This document shows, in pieces, positions 23,561 to 32,339 of a DNA stretch of 64,000 bases. The stretch's first letter is position 1. Every line of letters begins with the position of its first letter. The position numbers and the translations under genes were made by a program. Source of the stretch: Stichopus chloronotus (lineage: Eukaryota > Echinodermata > Holothuroidea > Aspidochirotida > Stichopodidae); assembly GCA_021234535.1 (NCBI GenBank), contig CM037837.1, forward strand, positions 4,628,218 through 4,692,217. The letters run 5' to 3'. Below the pieces are notes generated by a model, which had not been told where the DNA came from, did not search any database, and worked only from the letters and a program-made list of their open reading frames with translations.

Positions 23561-23872
23561 TTATAACAAACGTAGAACAGCTTGTAGCATCGACTGAAGA
23601 AATGCACCACTTCCTCGCTGGCGAAGCGCTTTTCGTTTTTTATTGAACGGAACCTCACGATCAGCAAGAAGACGTAAACAATGTTTGTAACGCTTGAGTC
23701 GTTTTTCTTGCGTGCTCGTCAAATGTACATTACCGCCTAAGATGTTCAATGCACATTCACAAAACGTGAACAAGAGTTCTCGATCGACTTTCTTCAGAGC
23801 GTTTGAACGTCGTGATGATGAACAATGCGCTAACCCCTCTAAAAGGGAGAATTGATATCGAATCCTCTCCAT
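23561..23872 (-). CDS. Small basic Polinton protein (103 aa)
   Basis: Open from the ATG at 23,872 (MERIRYQFSLLEGLAHC) to a TAA at 23,561. Recognisable landmarks are LLFTFCECALNILGGNVHLT, EKRLKRYKHCLRLLADR and a C-terminal QRGSGAFLQSMLQAVLRLL. This is a small protein type that I recall as common in Polintons: an N-terminal helical segment, a Lys/Arg-rich middle, and a short hydrophobic C-terminus that could touch membrane or capsid. Function unknown; a minor virion protein is one possibility. Intact as encoded. The longer open frame to 23,980 probably includes non-coding upstream codons. Confidence 0.65.
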   Translation of the reverse strand: MERIRYQFSLLEGLAHCSSSRRSNALKKVDRELLFTFCECALNILGGNVHLTSTQEKRLKRYKHCLRLLADREVPFNKKRKALRQRGSGAFLQSMLQAVLRLL

Positions 23873-23913
23873 CCTCACATCAAATGACACGATATGTATG
23901 CGAGGATCTTCCT

Positions 23914-24273
23914 TTATGGTCTCAGAGGGACGATACGTCCTCGAAATTGCCTGACCATAGGTAGGTCTAAACGAAACCATTCTTGATAATTCGACGCTTT
24001 GATCTTCCTATGTATGATTAGTGTGTCTACCATATACAATACGCAAACGATGACATGTACAAACGTCAGGTTGTCGGTGGGGAAATAGGATTCTTCCAAG
24101 TGTAGAAAATCAGGGATATCTCGCGAGGGTGACAGATATTCATCTTTCAATAGTGCCAGGTAATCTCCATGATGATCCACATATTCGCCAATGCAGCAAA
24201 TGTGGTCCGTGAACTCGCTTCGCTCTATATAGTGTAGAAGCTGATATGGCCAACGAACCAACGTCTCGAACAT
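23914..24273 (-). CDS. Unrecognised Polinton protein (119 aa)
   Basis: An intact open frame begins MFETLVRWPYQLLHYIE at 24,273, 17 bases after the packaging ATPase ends, and stops at 23,914. It is acidic in the middle (HHGDYLALLKDEY) and has a hydrophobic segment, FVHVIVCVLYMVDTLII, that could span a membrane or form a core helix, followed by a basic tail. I do not recognise a family. Its position between ATPase and two conserved Polinton genes, its same-strand packing and its intactness argue that it is real. Confidence 0.55.
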   Translation of the reverse strand: MFETLVRWPYQLLHYIERSEFTDHICCIGEYVDHHGDYLALLKDEYLSPSRDIPDFLHLEESYFPTDNLTFVHVIVCVLYMVDTLIIHRKIKASNYQEWFRLDLPMVRQFRGRIVPLRP

Positions 24274-24289
24274 GGTGCGCAGTCTCTGG

Positions 24290-24959
24290 TCATCGAGTTC
24301 GATGGTTGTTACGTTTGAGGGTGTACACCGTAATGCGTTCACGGTCCTCTCCAGGCATTACGTTACTGCGAAATCTAGTGCTGTCATCACTGTTTGCCTT
24401 AAAGTCGAATACCATGTAACCGTAGGGTCTTGACGTCGCATCATCGTGGGCCTCTTGAAGAAGTCGCGTACGTCCTGGTAACATTTGCTTAGCAAAGTGA
24501 TGGACCACAGAAGCATCTCGAGGGTTTTTGAATAAAACAACGTTGTGCGAATTCAAACTGATGGTGAGCAAATCTTTGTTTTGATGAAATAAGTTTTGAA
24601 GCGCTAAGATTACTGAAAGATTTTTATGATGACTGCCTTTTGTAAACAGTTGGGAAATCGATTTCGTGCATAAGATCGTCAATGATGAACAGATTACGTT
24701 TTCCTCCGTCGATGTAGTTGTCAAAGCGTTCCGGGAGATCTTCCACAAAACGTACGTCGGGATTATCCTTTAGTATATCGTCATACAAGCTTTGATATTC
24801 ACCATAGAACCATACCACGTTCTCTGGAGGTGGATCAATTAGAGTGGTTTTGTGTTTAAGTAGTCTAGACAACTAGACGGTTTTGCCGCTCCCTGTCGGA
24901 CTTGCGACCAAACACGTAAAGGGGTGTTTAAATCGAACATCCACTTCAATATGCGACAT
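24290..24959 (-). pseudogene. ATP: Polinton genome-packaging ATPase (FtsK/HerA type)
   Basis: The motor that packs DNA into capsids in related viruses. From the ATG at 24,959 it reads FKHPFTCLVASPTGSGKT (Walker A). Next come IDPPPENVVWFYGEYQSLYD and NLFIIDDLMHEI (Walker B), then LFTKGSHHKNLSVILALQN, the sensor-type block, and YGYMVFDF near the end. An in-frame TAG at 24,873-24,875 comes two codons after the Walker A Lys-Thr, and the frame changes near 24,650. Total length, about 220 codons, is normal. The gene starts 41 bases after the small PC4-like gene ends. Confidence 0.92.
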
Positions 24960-25000
24960 GCCGCAAATAAGTGAAGGTAAACCGTCGTTTTGATCTCTCT

Positions 25001-25255
25001 TTATGGATGCAGTTTTGCGTTACATCGTATCAGTCCATCTTTTAATATGGCTTTAAGCGCACGATGAATATCTTTGCTTTGCTCTAAGAGCACGCACCAT
25101 TCGTCGACAGTCAGATTTATTCCTTTTTTCCCTGAAAAAAGTTTGGTATGATATCGAGGGTGTTTGCAACACTCACGTATAGCGATATAGCCTTCTGAGC
25201 CGATTTTTTCACCGTTACTGTCCTTAATCCGCCCAGTGAGAACGTTGATTTCATT
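25001..25255 (-). CDS. PC4-like single-stranded DNA-binding protein, small
   Basis: An open stretch of 84 codons with no other candidate gene on either strand. It contains GYIAIRECCKHPRYH followed by FSGKKGINLTVDEWCVLLEQ and a final short helix. The IRE..., GKKGI.L...W order is the signature of the PC4/p15 domain, a dimeric fold binding single-stranded DNA that acts as RNA polymerase II coactivator in eukaryotes and recurs in large DNA viruses. A TAG at 25,256-25,258 precedes it in frame and no ATG lies before the domain, so the true 5' end is unknown or lost. Its stop is 41 bases before the packaging ATPase start. Confidence 0.75.
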   Translation of the reverse strand, partial: NEINVLTGRIKDSNGEKIGSEGYIAIRECCKHPRYHTKLFSGKKGINLTVDEWCVLLEQSKDIHRALKAILKDGLIRCNAKLHP

Positions 25256-25258
25256 CTA

Positions 25259-25954
25259 GAGGGTGACCAGTTGATGACTTGTTGGTACGCCCGTGGTCTC
25301 CGATCAAATGACGCAAATGGAAAATGGTACGACTATTTAACACGTTTGAGTGACAACAAACAAGATAAGTTTAATTATCCAATGTTTATTCATGAATCAA
25401 CCGTCATTATACTACAGACACACACACACATATACATATATCGTCAAGATTTAATATGTCACGTTGCATCATGTATTTTGAACATGGTATTTATTGACAC
25501 TTACTTACTACTTGCTCAAATAAACTTACAGATGGAAAATGCAATATTTATTGTTAAGTCAATTAAAGCTGTCAAGCAACCAAAGTAGTGTTGTCATGTC
25601 ACGAACACTGTAAACAATCTACAAAATAAAAAAAATTAGGGTATCACATTTTACTAAAGAAAAAAATCGTTTAATCGACACGCTATGTTACAATCACGTA
25701 TGGTGTCAAGAAATAAGATTACTAATGTCTTAACAACTGACCACAGCACTATTAAAATAACTTTTAAAATATTGAATATGTTCGAAAAATTGAATGACAC
25801 GTGCAAACCTTGTCAACAGACAGTATCGACAGTATTTACAAACAAACCACTGAAGTGATCGGTGTTTCATAATAACGTTTAAAAACACAGCATCCGATTT
25901 TTTTAAAATACATTCTTTAACAACAACAACAAATGTCCATCATGAATGAACGTT
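25259..25954. other. Polinton inter-gene region
   Basis: AT-rich DNA between the two PC4-type genes, with a short acacac/atatac tract near 25,420. The 105-codon plus-strand frame at 25,271-25,588 has no recognisable domain. Nothing else is supported. Confidence 0.45.
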
Positions 25955-26518
25955 TCACTGAGTGTCATCAGATGTCGAACCGTCATGTTGGGGAGTGCAG
26001 TCGGCTTCATCAAAGGCTTGAAGTCTTAAGTGTTTAGCATGACGCCTCTCAGCAAGTGTTGGACGTTTGGCATCTTCTGGCTCGAAATCGTCGATCGCAC
26101 TGTCAACGGTAGATTGCAGCTCGGTAAGCTTAAACCATTGTTGAGGTCCGCGATGCCTTTTGACGTCGGCAACATACGCCCTGCTTGGTTGAAAAAAAAA
26201 TTCACGGATGTGAATGTACAGTTTTCCCTGAAAATCACTCACGGTCACATAGCGATCGTTACCGATTGGTAGTCTCATTTTATTACTCACATCATTCGCT
26301 TCACGTTGACGTCTCTTCAGAGGTCTAGGACCTTTTGTCTTCAGCGGATGGACTGGTCCTGACCTTGGTTTCCCGAGCGATGGTTTGATGACCGTTTGAA
26401 CTGGTTTACCAACTGCACGGCGATCATAGGTAGCTTCGTTGGTTTCTCCATTATAGTAAATGGTTTTACCCTCGGTGTCTTTCATCGATTGCCATTCTTC
26501 AGCCATTGTGTAAACCAA
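25955..26518 (-). CDS. WW-PC4 fusion protein
   Basis: An intact 187-codon frame (probable start MAEEW at 26,506). Residues about 5-35 form a WW-type module: EEWQSMKDTEGKTIYYN, then NEATY in place of the usual second Trp. A Pro/Lys/Arg-rich linker with PLKTKGPRPLKRRQRE, a likely nuclear-localisation signal, follows. Residues about 80-145 resemble the PC4 domain: NDRYVTVSDFQGKLYIHIRE then QQWFKLTELQSTVDSAIDD. The C-terminus is acidic. PC4 domains bind single-stranded DNA and the transcription machinery; WW domains bind Pro-rich ligands such as the RNA polymerase II tail. A role in viral transcription or replication is an inference. Unlike the core genes, no break is visible. Confidence 0.75.
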   Translation of the reverse strand: MVYTMAEEWQSMKDTEGKTIYYNGETNEATYDRRAVGKPVQTVIKPSLGKPRSGPVHPLKTKGPRPLKRRQREANDVSNKMRLPIGNDRYVTVSDFQGKLYIHIREFFFQPSRAYVADVKRHRGPQQWFKLTELQSTVDSAIDDFEPEDAKRPTLAERRHAKHLRLQAFDEADCTPQHDGSTSDDTQ

Positions 26519-26959
26519 AGTACTGTTTGGCCCAACAGTAAAATATTGAGAGAGAGAGAGAACGAGTATGAGTGTTTGTCAAACGAGAGCCTTCTGATAC
26601 GTAGCTATATCACCTTCCTTCTTGTAGGTAGGACTCTAGAGCTTGTGATCGGTGTGGTCGTTTGGCTTGTTTCATCACGAATGATCAATCCGTCAGCAAT
26701 TTCTGAAAGTTAATGGTTAATGGTACGCCACGGACGACGTGAGAAGACAGCTTGCTGAAAACGATGTTACCGGATAGAAAAATGAAAGACAAATGACAAC
26801 GGGAACCTCGATGTTAAGGATTTTGTAATCTCCCATCCAAGTTGGTTTCTAAGTTGTTTGTTTTCATTGGCTGTAAATCAACCAATAAAAAACATCTTTG
26901 TTGTCAGTTTCTGAAGTGGAATGCAACTGACTCTTCGGAATCTGAACACCGTGATCAAA
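26519..26959. other. Polinton inter-gene region with GA tract
   Basis: Upstream flank of the WW-PC4 gene on the minus strand. A short (GA)n tract sits at 26,551-26,564, and cattggctgtaaatcaaccaa (CCAAT-like words) lies near 26,865. No gene recognised. Confidence 0.4.
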
Positions 26960-27685
26960 TTACAACACTTGGTATGTTTCACCAGTACACACAATGGAGA
27001 CTACCAGCGGAACGAAAGTCGAGGTGTACGGTTCGAGAAAATTGTTTAAACTGAGATCGAATAATGTTGACTTCATCTTTTGCATAAGTAAATATTCATT
27101 AACGCTTGGCTTTTCCTGCTCATAGGATCTGCCGTGCCACACCTCCAAAAGTGTTTTCAGGTAAAGTAAACGTAACTTTGTTCGGAACGAGTTCTTTTTC
27201 TTTTCAATCGCATGACTTCGTCTTGTTTCTAGGATGACGTCTGCATTGTATTTACGTCTGGCCCCTCGGATAAGTTGGAAGCGCGTCTGTGCTTCAAGTG
27301 TTACGTCATGTGAAAACTCTGTCTCCATTGCATCTTCGACACCCCCTTTTTCTCCTTTCCACAGACTGATCAGAAAAGGATACATGGTCCCAAACAAGAA
27401 TTCGTTCCGTTCTTTTATGCCCAACATGGTCATAGTATGGTCAAACGATCGATGCACGACGTCACGGTCCACCAGGTCCAAGACATGCAACCACATTGTT
27501 TGATGGTAGATCGTATCATTCATGATGCAGGGATGATGGGTTTGACTGGGATGGTCAATTTCACAGCGATAGCAATTCAGGTGTGGATAAACGTTCAGTA
27601 CATCTTCAAAACAATGTAAATAAGACGCCTCTAAAATTAAAAATCTCTTCTTCGTTTGCTCTTTGGATTTCGACTGTTGTGACAT
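26960..27685 (-). CDS. Intact 241-aa Polinton accessory protein with Cys/His cluster
   Basis: The longest undamaged frame of the element, starting MSQQSKSKEQTKKRF at 27,685. Residues about 36-55 hold CYRCEIDHPSQTHHPC, a Cys/His-rich cluster able to bind a metal ion; from memory, a similar C..C...HPSQ..H.C signature recurs in Polinton-linked proteins. The rest is mostly helical and charged, with WLHVLDLVDRDVVHRSFD and KKKNSFRTKLRLLYLKTLL. I cannot assign a function; nucleic-acid binding or host interaction are guesses. It has its own TATA-like box upstream. Confidence 0.65.
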   Translation of the reverse strand: MSQQSKSKEQTKKRFLILEASYLHCFEDVLNVYPHLNCYRCEIDHPSQTHHPCIMNDTIYHQTMWLHVLDLVDRDVVHRSFDHTMTMLGIKERNEFLFGTMYPFLISLWKGEKGGVEDAMETEFSHDVTLEAQTRFQLIRGARRKYNADVILETRRSHAIEKKKNSFRTKLRLLYLKTLLEVWHGRSYEQEKPSVNEYLLMQKMKSTLFDLSLNNFLEPYTSTFVPLVVSIVCTGETYQVL

Positions 27686-27747
27686 GATGAAGACGTGGAC
27701 GTTTGACGGTTCAAATGCAGAATGACACTTTTATCAGTCACGGTCTC

Positions 27748-27755
27748 CTATTTAT
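27748..27755 (-). promoter_or_regulatory. TATA-like box before the 241-aa gene
   Basis: On the minus strand the sequence reads ATAAATAG, 63-70 bp before the ATG at 27,685, a fitting distance for an RNA polymerase II core promoter with a short leader. Motif-based only. Confidence 0.4.
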
Positions 27756-27812
27756 CCTGTTTTCGTATCGGTGGTAGCTTCATCATGTAAGTATTGTGTC
27801 AGAAACCTAATT

Positions 27813-28069
27813 TAAGCATACACATCTGATGTATGCAGACTAAAATGAATTTTCAATGTCACATCCCCGTTTTCTGATGTAGTGGTGAAACGTAGGTCTA
27901 CGGCGTCTACGCCATTCGTCCGTTTTAAAGTTGTTTTCAATCTGCAAAGAGCTTCCTGGAAATGGCGCACACAGTCGGCAGTACCCGAAACCGAGACATT
28001 CGCTTCAAGGCCGACATCCTCTGCAGAGTCACCGCTTGGCTGTGCCTAAGCTTTTATTTTCTGTTCCAT
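27813..28069 (-). pseudogene. Small Polinton open frame with early stop
   Basis: From the ATG at 28,069 the frame runs 85 codons to a TAA at 27,813-27,815, interrupted by TAG at codon 8 (28,046-28,048). After the stop the sequence has protein-like composition: GDSAEDVGLEANVSVSGT, HFQEALCRLKTTLKR, then alternating hydrophobic residues in VDLRFTTTSENGDVTLKIHF, as in a small beta-rich domain. No family recognised. It sits between the polymerase and the 241-aa gene, in the same direction. Confidence 0.45.
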
Positions 28070-28308
28070 CTTAGTGAGAATACCGTATCTGACAAAGTAG
28101 TCTATAAGTATGGTTGAATTGGATGTTTTCCATCTCGAGAGTCAATGTGCGATTAAGCGCCTCCCCTCACGCACCAAACAAGAAAAAAGACACCGTTTGA
28201 AACACGTACTGTGATGGGGCGTGTTCTTGGGTCAAAGGAAACCAGGTGATTGGTCCGTTTCAGTAACCGTATGGGCGGGTCGTCAAATCTGATTGGATCA
28301 CACGTTTG
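28070..28308. promoter_or_regulatory. Possible regulatory gap with CCAAT words
   Basis: Between the polymerase end and the small open frame. GATTGGTCC (about 28,240) and GATTGGATC (about 28,291) are CCAAT-box-like words on one or the other strand. No gene seen. Suggestive only. Confidence 0.3.
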
Positions 28309-29493
28309 TCATATAGGATTCTGTACCATTTTGGGGTCGGTGCTGAGTAGATCTGACCCACGACGTACGATATCGTGACTTTTCTTCACTACAATGGTTT
28401 CTTCTGCCTGACCTTTTTGAACATGATCTAACATACTGGACATGGTCTCAAAGTTAATCAAGTGATCCACATCGGGCGTGAGCGTGATACCACGAATCTT
28501 GCAATGAGTCGTCTTGCCTCCACTTTTTGTACTGTACACTTCGTAAGCATAGTTCTTGGGACCTCCTGCCACAAACCGTGTGATGTAACTCCCCTCCCTC
28601 CAAACGGCTTGCTTAACTCGTCGGTCATGTCACCCAAAAATTTTCCCAGGGGCGGCTCATATGTATCTCGCAGGGAAACATATTTAATGGAGTCGGTGTC
28701 AAAATCAAGAACTCTCTCATCTAAACGTTCGAGATGTGAATACAATTTGAGACGGGTTTGAGCTCTTTTTCGTTTTAATCCAGCTCTCCATATCGCGTGG
28801 AGACGGTTTTCCTCCTTTGAATGGTTCCAGGCGGATAATTTTTACGATGAGGCGTTCGTCTAAAGTAAACTGCTGGTTTGACTGTAAAACACGTTCCAAA
28901 GTGGCAAAGATACGTTCGGTATGTAATTGATCTCTTCTTGTCATAGGGACGAAAATGGGTTTATCGAGTGTCGGATGCTCCAACTCTAAACCAACGAAAT
29001 CATCCGACTGAAACTCCGCCATGAGAGTCTCCATTAGACTATCTACGATATCATGTAAAGCCGTCAATATGTTTCCTCTCTCGCGTATGAAATTTATTAC
29101 TTTATCTTTTCGAAATACAACGGTGTATTCGTTAGCATCAGCACGAAAACGTTATATATGTCTACGCCGCTCATCGGTGATATGCCAGCATTCGTTTGGT
29201 TTGATTGTCACATCTTGTTTTACGTCTCTTTGATTATCTCCTTGCGTGTCAGATTGAATATTCAACGGTTGTTCATCATCGTGATTTAAGTTACTTTCCG
29301 CGTCGTACCTTGCTATTTCCGAGACACTTAGTTCGTCGCTGTGTGCCTCAGGGGACACCGTATGTCTAACCCACATCATCTCACCAGTTTTGGTATTGAA
29401 GTAGTAAGGTCGCTCTCTGATTCGACTTATACGTATTTCCCACCCATTGGCTGTATCTTGATCCGTTAAGTTAATAGTATATATCATACACAA
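28309..29493 (-). pseudogene. POLB: Polinton DNA polymerase B with N-terminal WW domain, internally deleted
   Basis: The upstream part reads GWEIRISRIRERPYYFN and TGEMMW, a Pin1-like WW module, then an acidic linker. A TAA at 29,152-29,154 interrupts the frame. The same frame resumes with the conserved N-terminal region of Polinton polymerases (HPTLDKPIFVPMTRRDQL; ATLERVLQSNQQFTLDERL; a KGGKPSPRD block). Near 28,763 the sequence jumps to VLDFDTDSIKYV, which is polymerase motif C with its DTD. PPLGKFLGDMTDEL follows, then the C-terminal AGGPKNYAYEVYS block after a frame change near 28,560. The exonuclease domain and polymerase motifs A and B are gone. Normal Polinton polymerases exceed 1,000 residues, so roughly 700-800 codons were deleted. 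It cannot replicate DNA. Confidence 0.88.
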
Positions 29494-31216
29494 TGCATGT
29501 CGAAAATGATAAGGACAACCACAATCGACAACGTCTCTTTATAAAATGACAAATGGAAAGAAAATGATTACTGCCTCGTAGATAGCAGAGACCGCACACA
29601 TAGCTTTACGATATGACCAGTCATGGATTTCGCTTGCAGGATATCTTACTTATCATTTAGCATCCTCTATTTTGACAATTATATCAACGATAGATATCGT
29701 CCAACGTAATATTGATGATACACTCCACAAGACTACCGACTAATGACTGAGGAATGAAGACAGAAGAAAATACATACGTCACTCACTTGTTATCACGTGA
29801 CCTGAAAAGACGAGTCACTCGGTGTCCATGTGAAATACATATTCTATATAAAGCGTTCCCGGCTGAAGCATAATCCTGTTCGAAAGGTAATAATCCATTT
29901 AATTCCACGATTTGGAAGATTTCGAACGTGTTCCGAACGCAAGTTATCTCTCTCTCTCTCTGCGGGTGTGAGCGTGTGTGTGTATGTGTGTGTGTATTGC
30001 ACGGGGATACCATCTTCTCAAAGAGAAAATAGAGTCACCTGGCTCGTGCATGGCAAGTGCCTGATCCAAAGATCAGACTGAAGAACTGACTCAATTCTAA
30101 CGTATATTTTAACGGCATGACCTCACTTTGCGCGTTAACCTACATAGCTTACCGCAGGATGATCATGTCTTACAGATGAAACGATAGAAGAATCTGTTCA
30201 AACAAGCCATACCCGTGTGTGTCTACGTGTGTGTGTGCTTTACCAGGGAGCTATTGCCTGTTGAAAAAAGGCAATCTCGGAATTAACCCTGATTACAAGG
30301 TACTCTCCTCCAAGCAAAGATGATCTTTATTCACTACCGTAGTTTTTCTCTTCCAAAACGTGCTCTTTATAACTTTTCCTGGTAATGATGGTCTTTATGC
30401 TTTTCCGTATTTTTTGTGTGCTCCGTCCTTATGAAAATAGCGCCCTTTCTTTGGGTGCCTGACCAACATACCCCCCTCCCGATCAAAGAGAACCAAAGGC
30501 AGTAGTCCTCCCCTCTCGTTTTGATTCGATTAACCCCTATATACCCCCTTGCATTTAAGGAAATAAAGCCAATACGGAATACGTAGTTTACTCCGTGTTT
30601 GTGTAGAGACACCCTACTGGTCATGTTAGTTTTCTGTATTTATTGATCCTGAGACACCGATGAAATGTACAGTAGACCTATATGGGAAAAGGATGGGTAG
30701 CTTGACCATATGAATGAACATGCAAAACAATAGATTTGCTGTGGCTACTTATTGATCTTTCACAAGGGTAGATCAAGAGGTACAAAAGGCACTTTTGATT
30801 CGATGAGAGTTGGAACGTCGGTTTTACCAAAGCAAACACACAAACACACACACATACACAACTGTGGCATATACTCAAGAGCCTACTCAACATTTTAGAT
30901 CATTTCTCTCTAATGTTTTCTGGTTGCTTTCCTTTTAAAACACATTGGTCTTGGAAGGAAAACTTATCAGTGAGCGTCATCGTTTCATATGTCAAAATTG
31001 TGTTCGTGTACGGGAACTTAACATTCTTCCATTGGTGAGTAATTTCGTCTATTTATAGTATTTCTAGCCTAGATCACAATGTCATTTTATTCTTATATAG
31101 GCGCACTTTCCGTTTTTTCATATTCTATAGAATTAAGACTTGACTTGTCGTCACTTTAAAAAAATAGATAAAATTATATAAACGATAAATTAAAATATTT
31201 CACATAAAGAACAAGT
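29494..31216. other. Polinton region without recognised genes
   Basis: AT-rich, with CT and GT tracts at about 29,948-29,996 and a CA tract at about 30,836-30,860. Open frames here are short, often driven by the simple repeats, and show no domain. The stretch may contain promoters for the divergent arms or genes decayed beyond recognition. Confidence 0.45.
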
Positions 31217-31720
31217 TCAGATTAACTTAAAAATACAACCCCCCCCCAAAAAAAAACAACAACAATGACAGAAACACATGTTGGTGTTAAAATGAAGATG
31301 AACCTTCCATTTCAGGTGGATCTGGTGGCAACCTGAAAAAAAAAGAGTCCTTTCATTCTGTCGGAGCAATGTCTGGTGTGGCTGTAGCTTACTCTCATGG
31401 GGTGAAATAATTGCTGGTACACTTTGCTGCTTCTTCCCCTCCCCCTGGGCTCTAAGGGTGATCGACTGTTCTTGCGGTTGCTGTGGCTGCGGTTGGTTCG
31501 GCACTGGTCTGTTCTCAATCACTGGTTCAGGAACAGGTTCAGGAACTGGTTCTCCTTGATGTGGTTGATTGATCCCTGGTTGGTCTGCTGTCCCCCTTGA
31601 CCTCTCCAATAGTCAATGTTTTAACTTTTAAGATGATGTACTTATACCCTTTAAAACCGAAAAATACTTTTGCAAACCTTACAATACGATCTAGACGCCA
31701 TGATGGTCTTGACCATGACC
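31217..31720 (-). pseudogene. Pro/Gln-rich small gene, copy 1, probably spliced
   Basis: A minus-strand segment encodes GEPVPEPVPEPVIENRPVPN and QPQPQQPQEQSITLRAQ. It continues to a possible donor gtaagc (about 31,395) and, 60 bp on, a (T)9CAG acceptor (about 31,336) leading to a last exon that reads LPPDPPEMEGSSSF and stops. An upstream ATG GCG TCT AGA segment (near 31,695) with a gtaagg donor could be the first exon; the open frame itself has no ATG. A second, related copy lies just to the right. Unrecognised family; Pro-rich segments are typical WW-domain ligands, which matters because two WW domains are encoded nearby. Confidence 0.45.
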
Positions 31721-31793
31721 CGCTTTTCAGAAGAGATCAATTAGTATAAAGGACAGATCAAATTCTTACAAATAGAAACACGTTAAGATTAGT

Positions 31794-32275
31794 TTAAAAA
31801 TACAAAGAAAAACAATGACAGACATAGAGGCATGTTTTAAAAGAGAGACGAAGCCTGCTCTTTCTGGATGATTTGGCGGCCCTAAAGAAAAAAAAGAGCC
31901 ATGTAATTCTCGACCTCAACGTCTGATGAGACTGCATGCAGGTTATTCCCATGGACGGAAATAAACTGCGGGCGTTGCTCCTTCTAATTCCCATGGTCTG
32001 TAAGGCACTCTCGGTTCTGGCAGCTGTTGTTCCGTTGGTGTGTCACCAATCACCACAGGGATTGGCTAACCTTCTTGCGGTTGGTTGATCCAGGGATCAA
32101 CCAACGAGTACAGGAACTCGTCCGGATGTCCATCCCATAAAATAGGGCATATTGACGACCCTTTCAAATGGTGGACAGACCCCAAAAATGTTGTCGCAAC
32201 TTTTACAGTATGTTCAAGACGACAAGATGGTCTTGAGTGAAATGACCGAGCAAATCACGAGAAATGTTATTTATA
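31794..32275 (-). pseudogene. Pro-rich small gene, copy 2
   Basis: Same order of parts as copy 1. An upstream segment near 32,190-32,240 resembles copy 1's first exon but starts TTG and carries a stop. A middle stretch reads PIPVVIGDTPTEQQLPEPR and YRPWELEGATP. A (T)8CTTTAG acceptor-like tract (about 31,880) precedes a last exon reading PPNHPERAGFVSLLKH. The donor of copy 1 is lost (aataac). Duplication of a small gene followed by decay is the simplest reading. Confidence 0.45.
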
Positions 32276-32339
32276 TTCTAACCATACACCCCCTCACACT
32301 TAACACAAACTCACATTGTCTTCTACTTTAAGTCACGCC

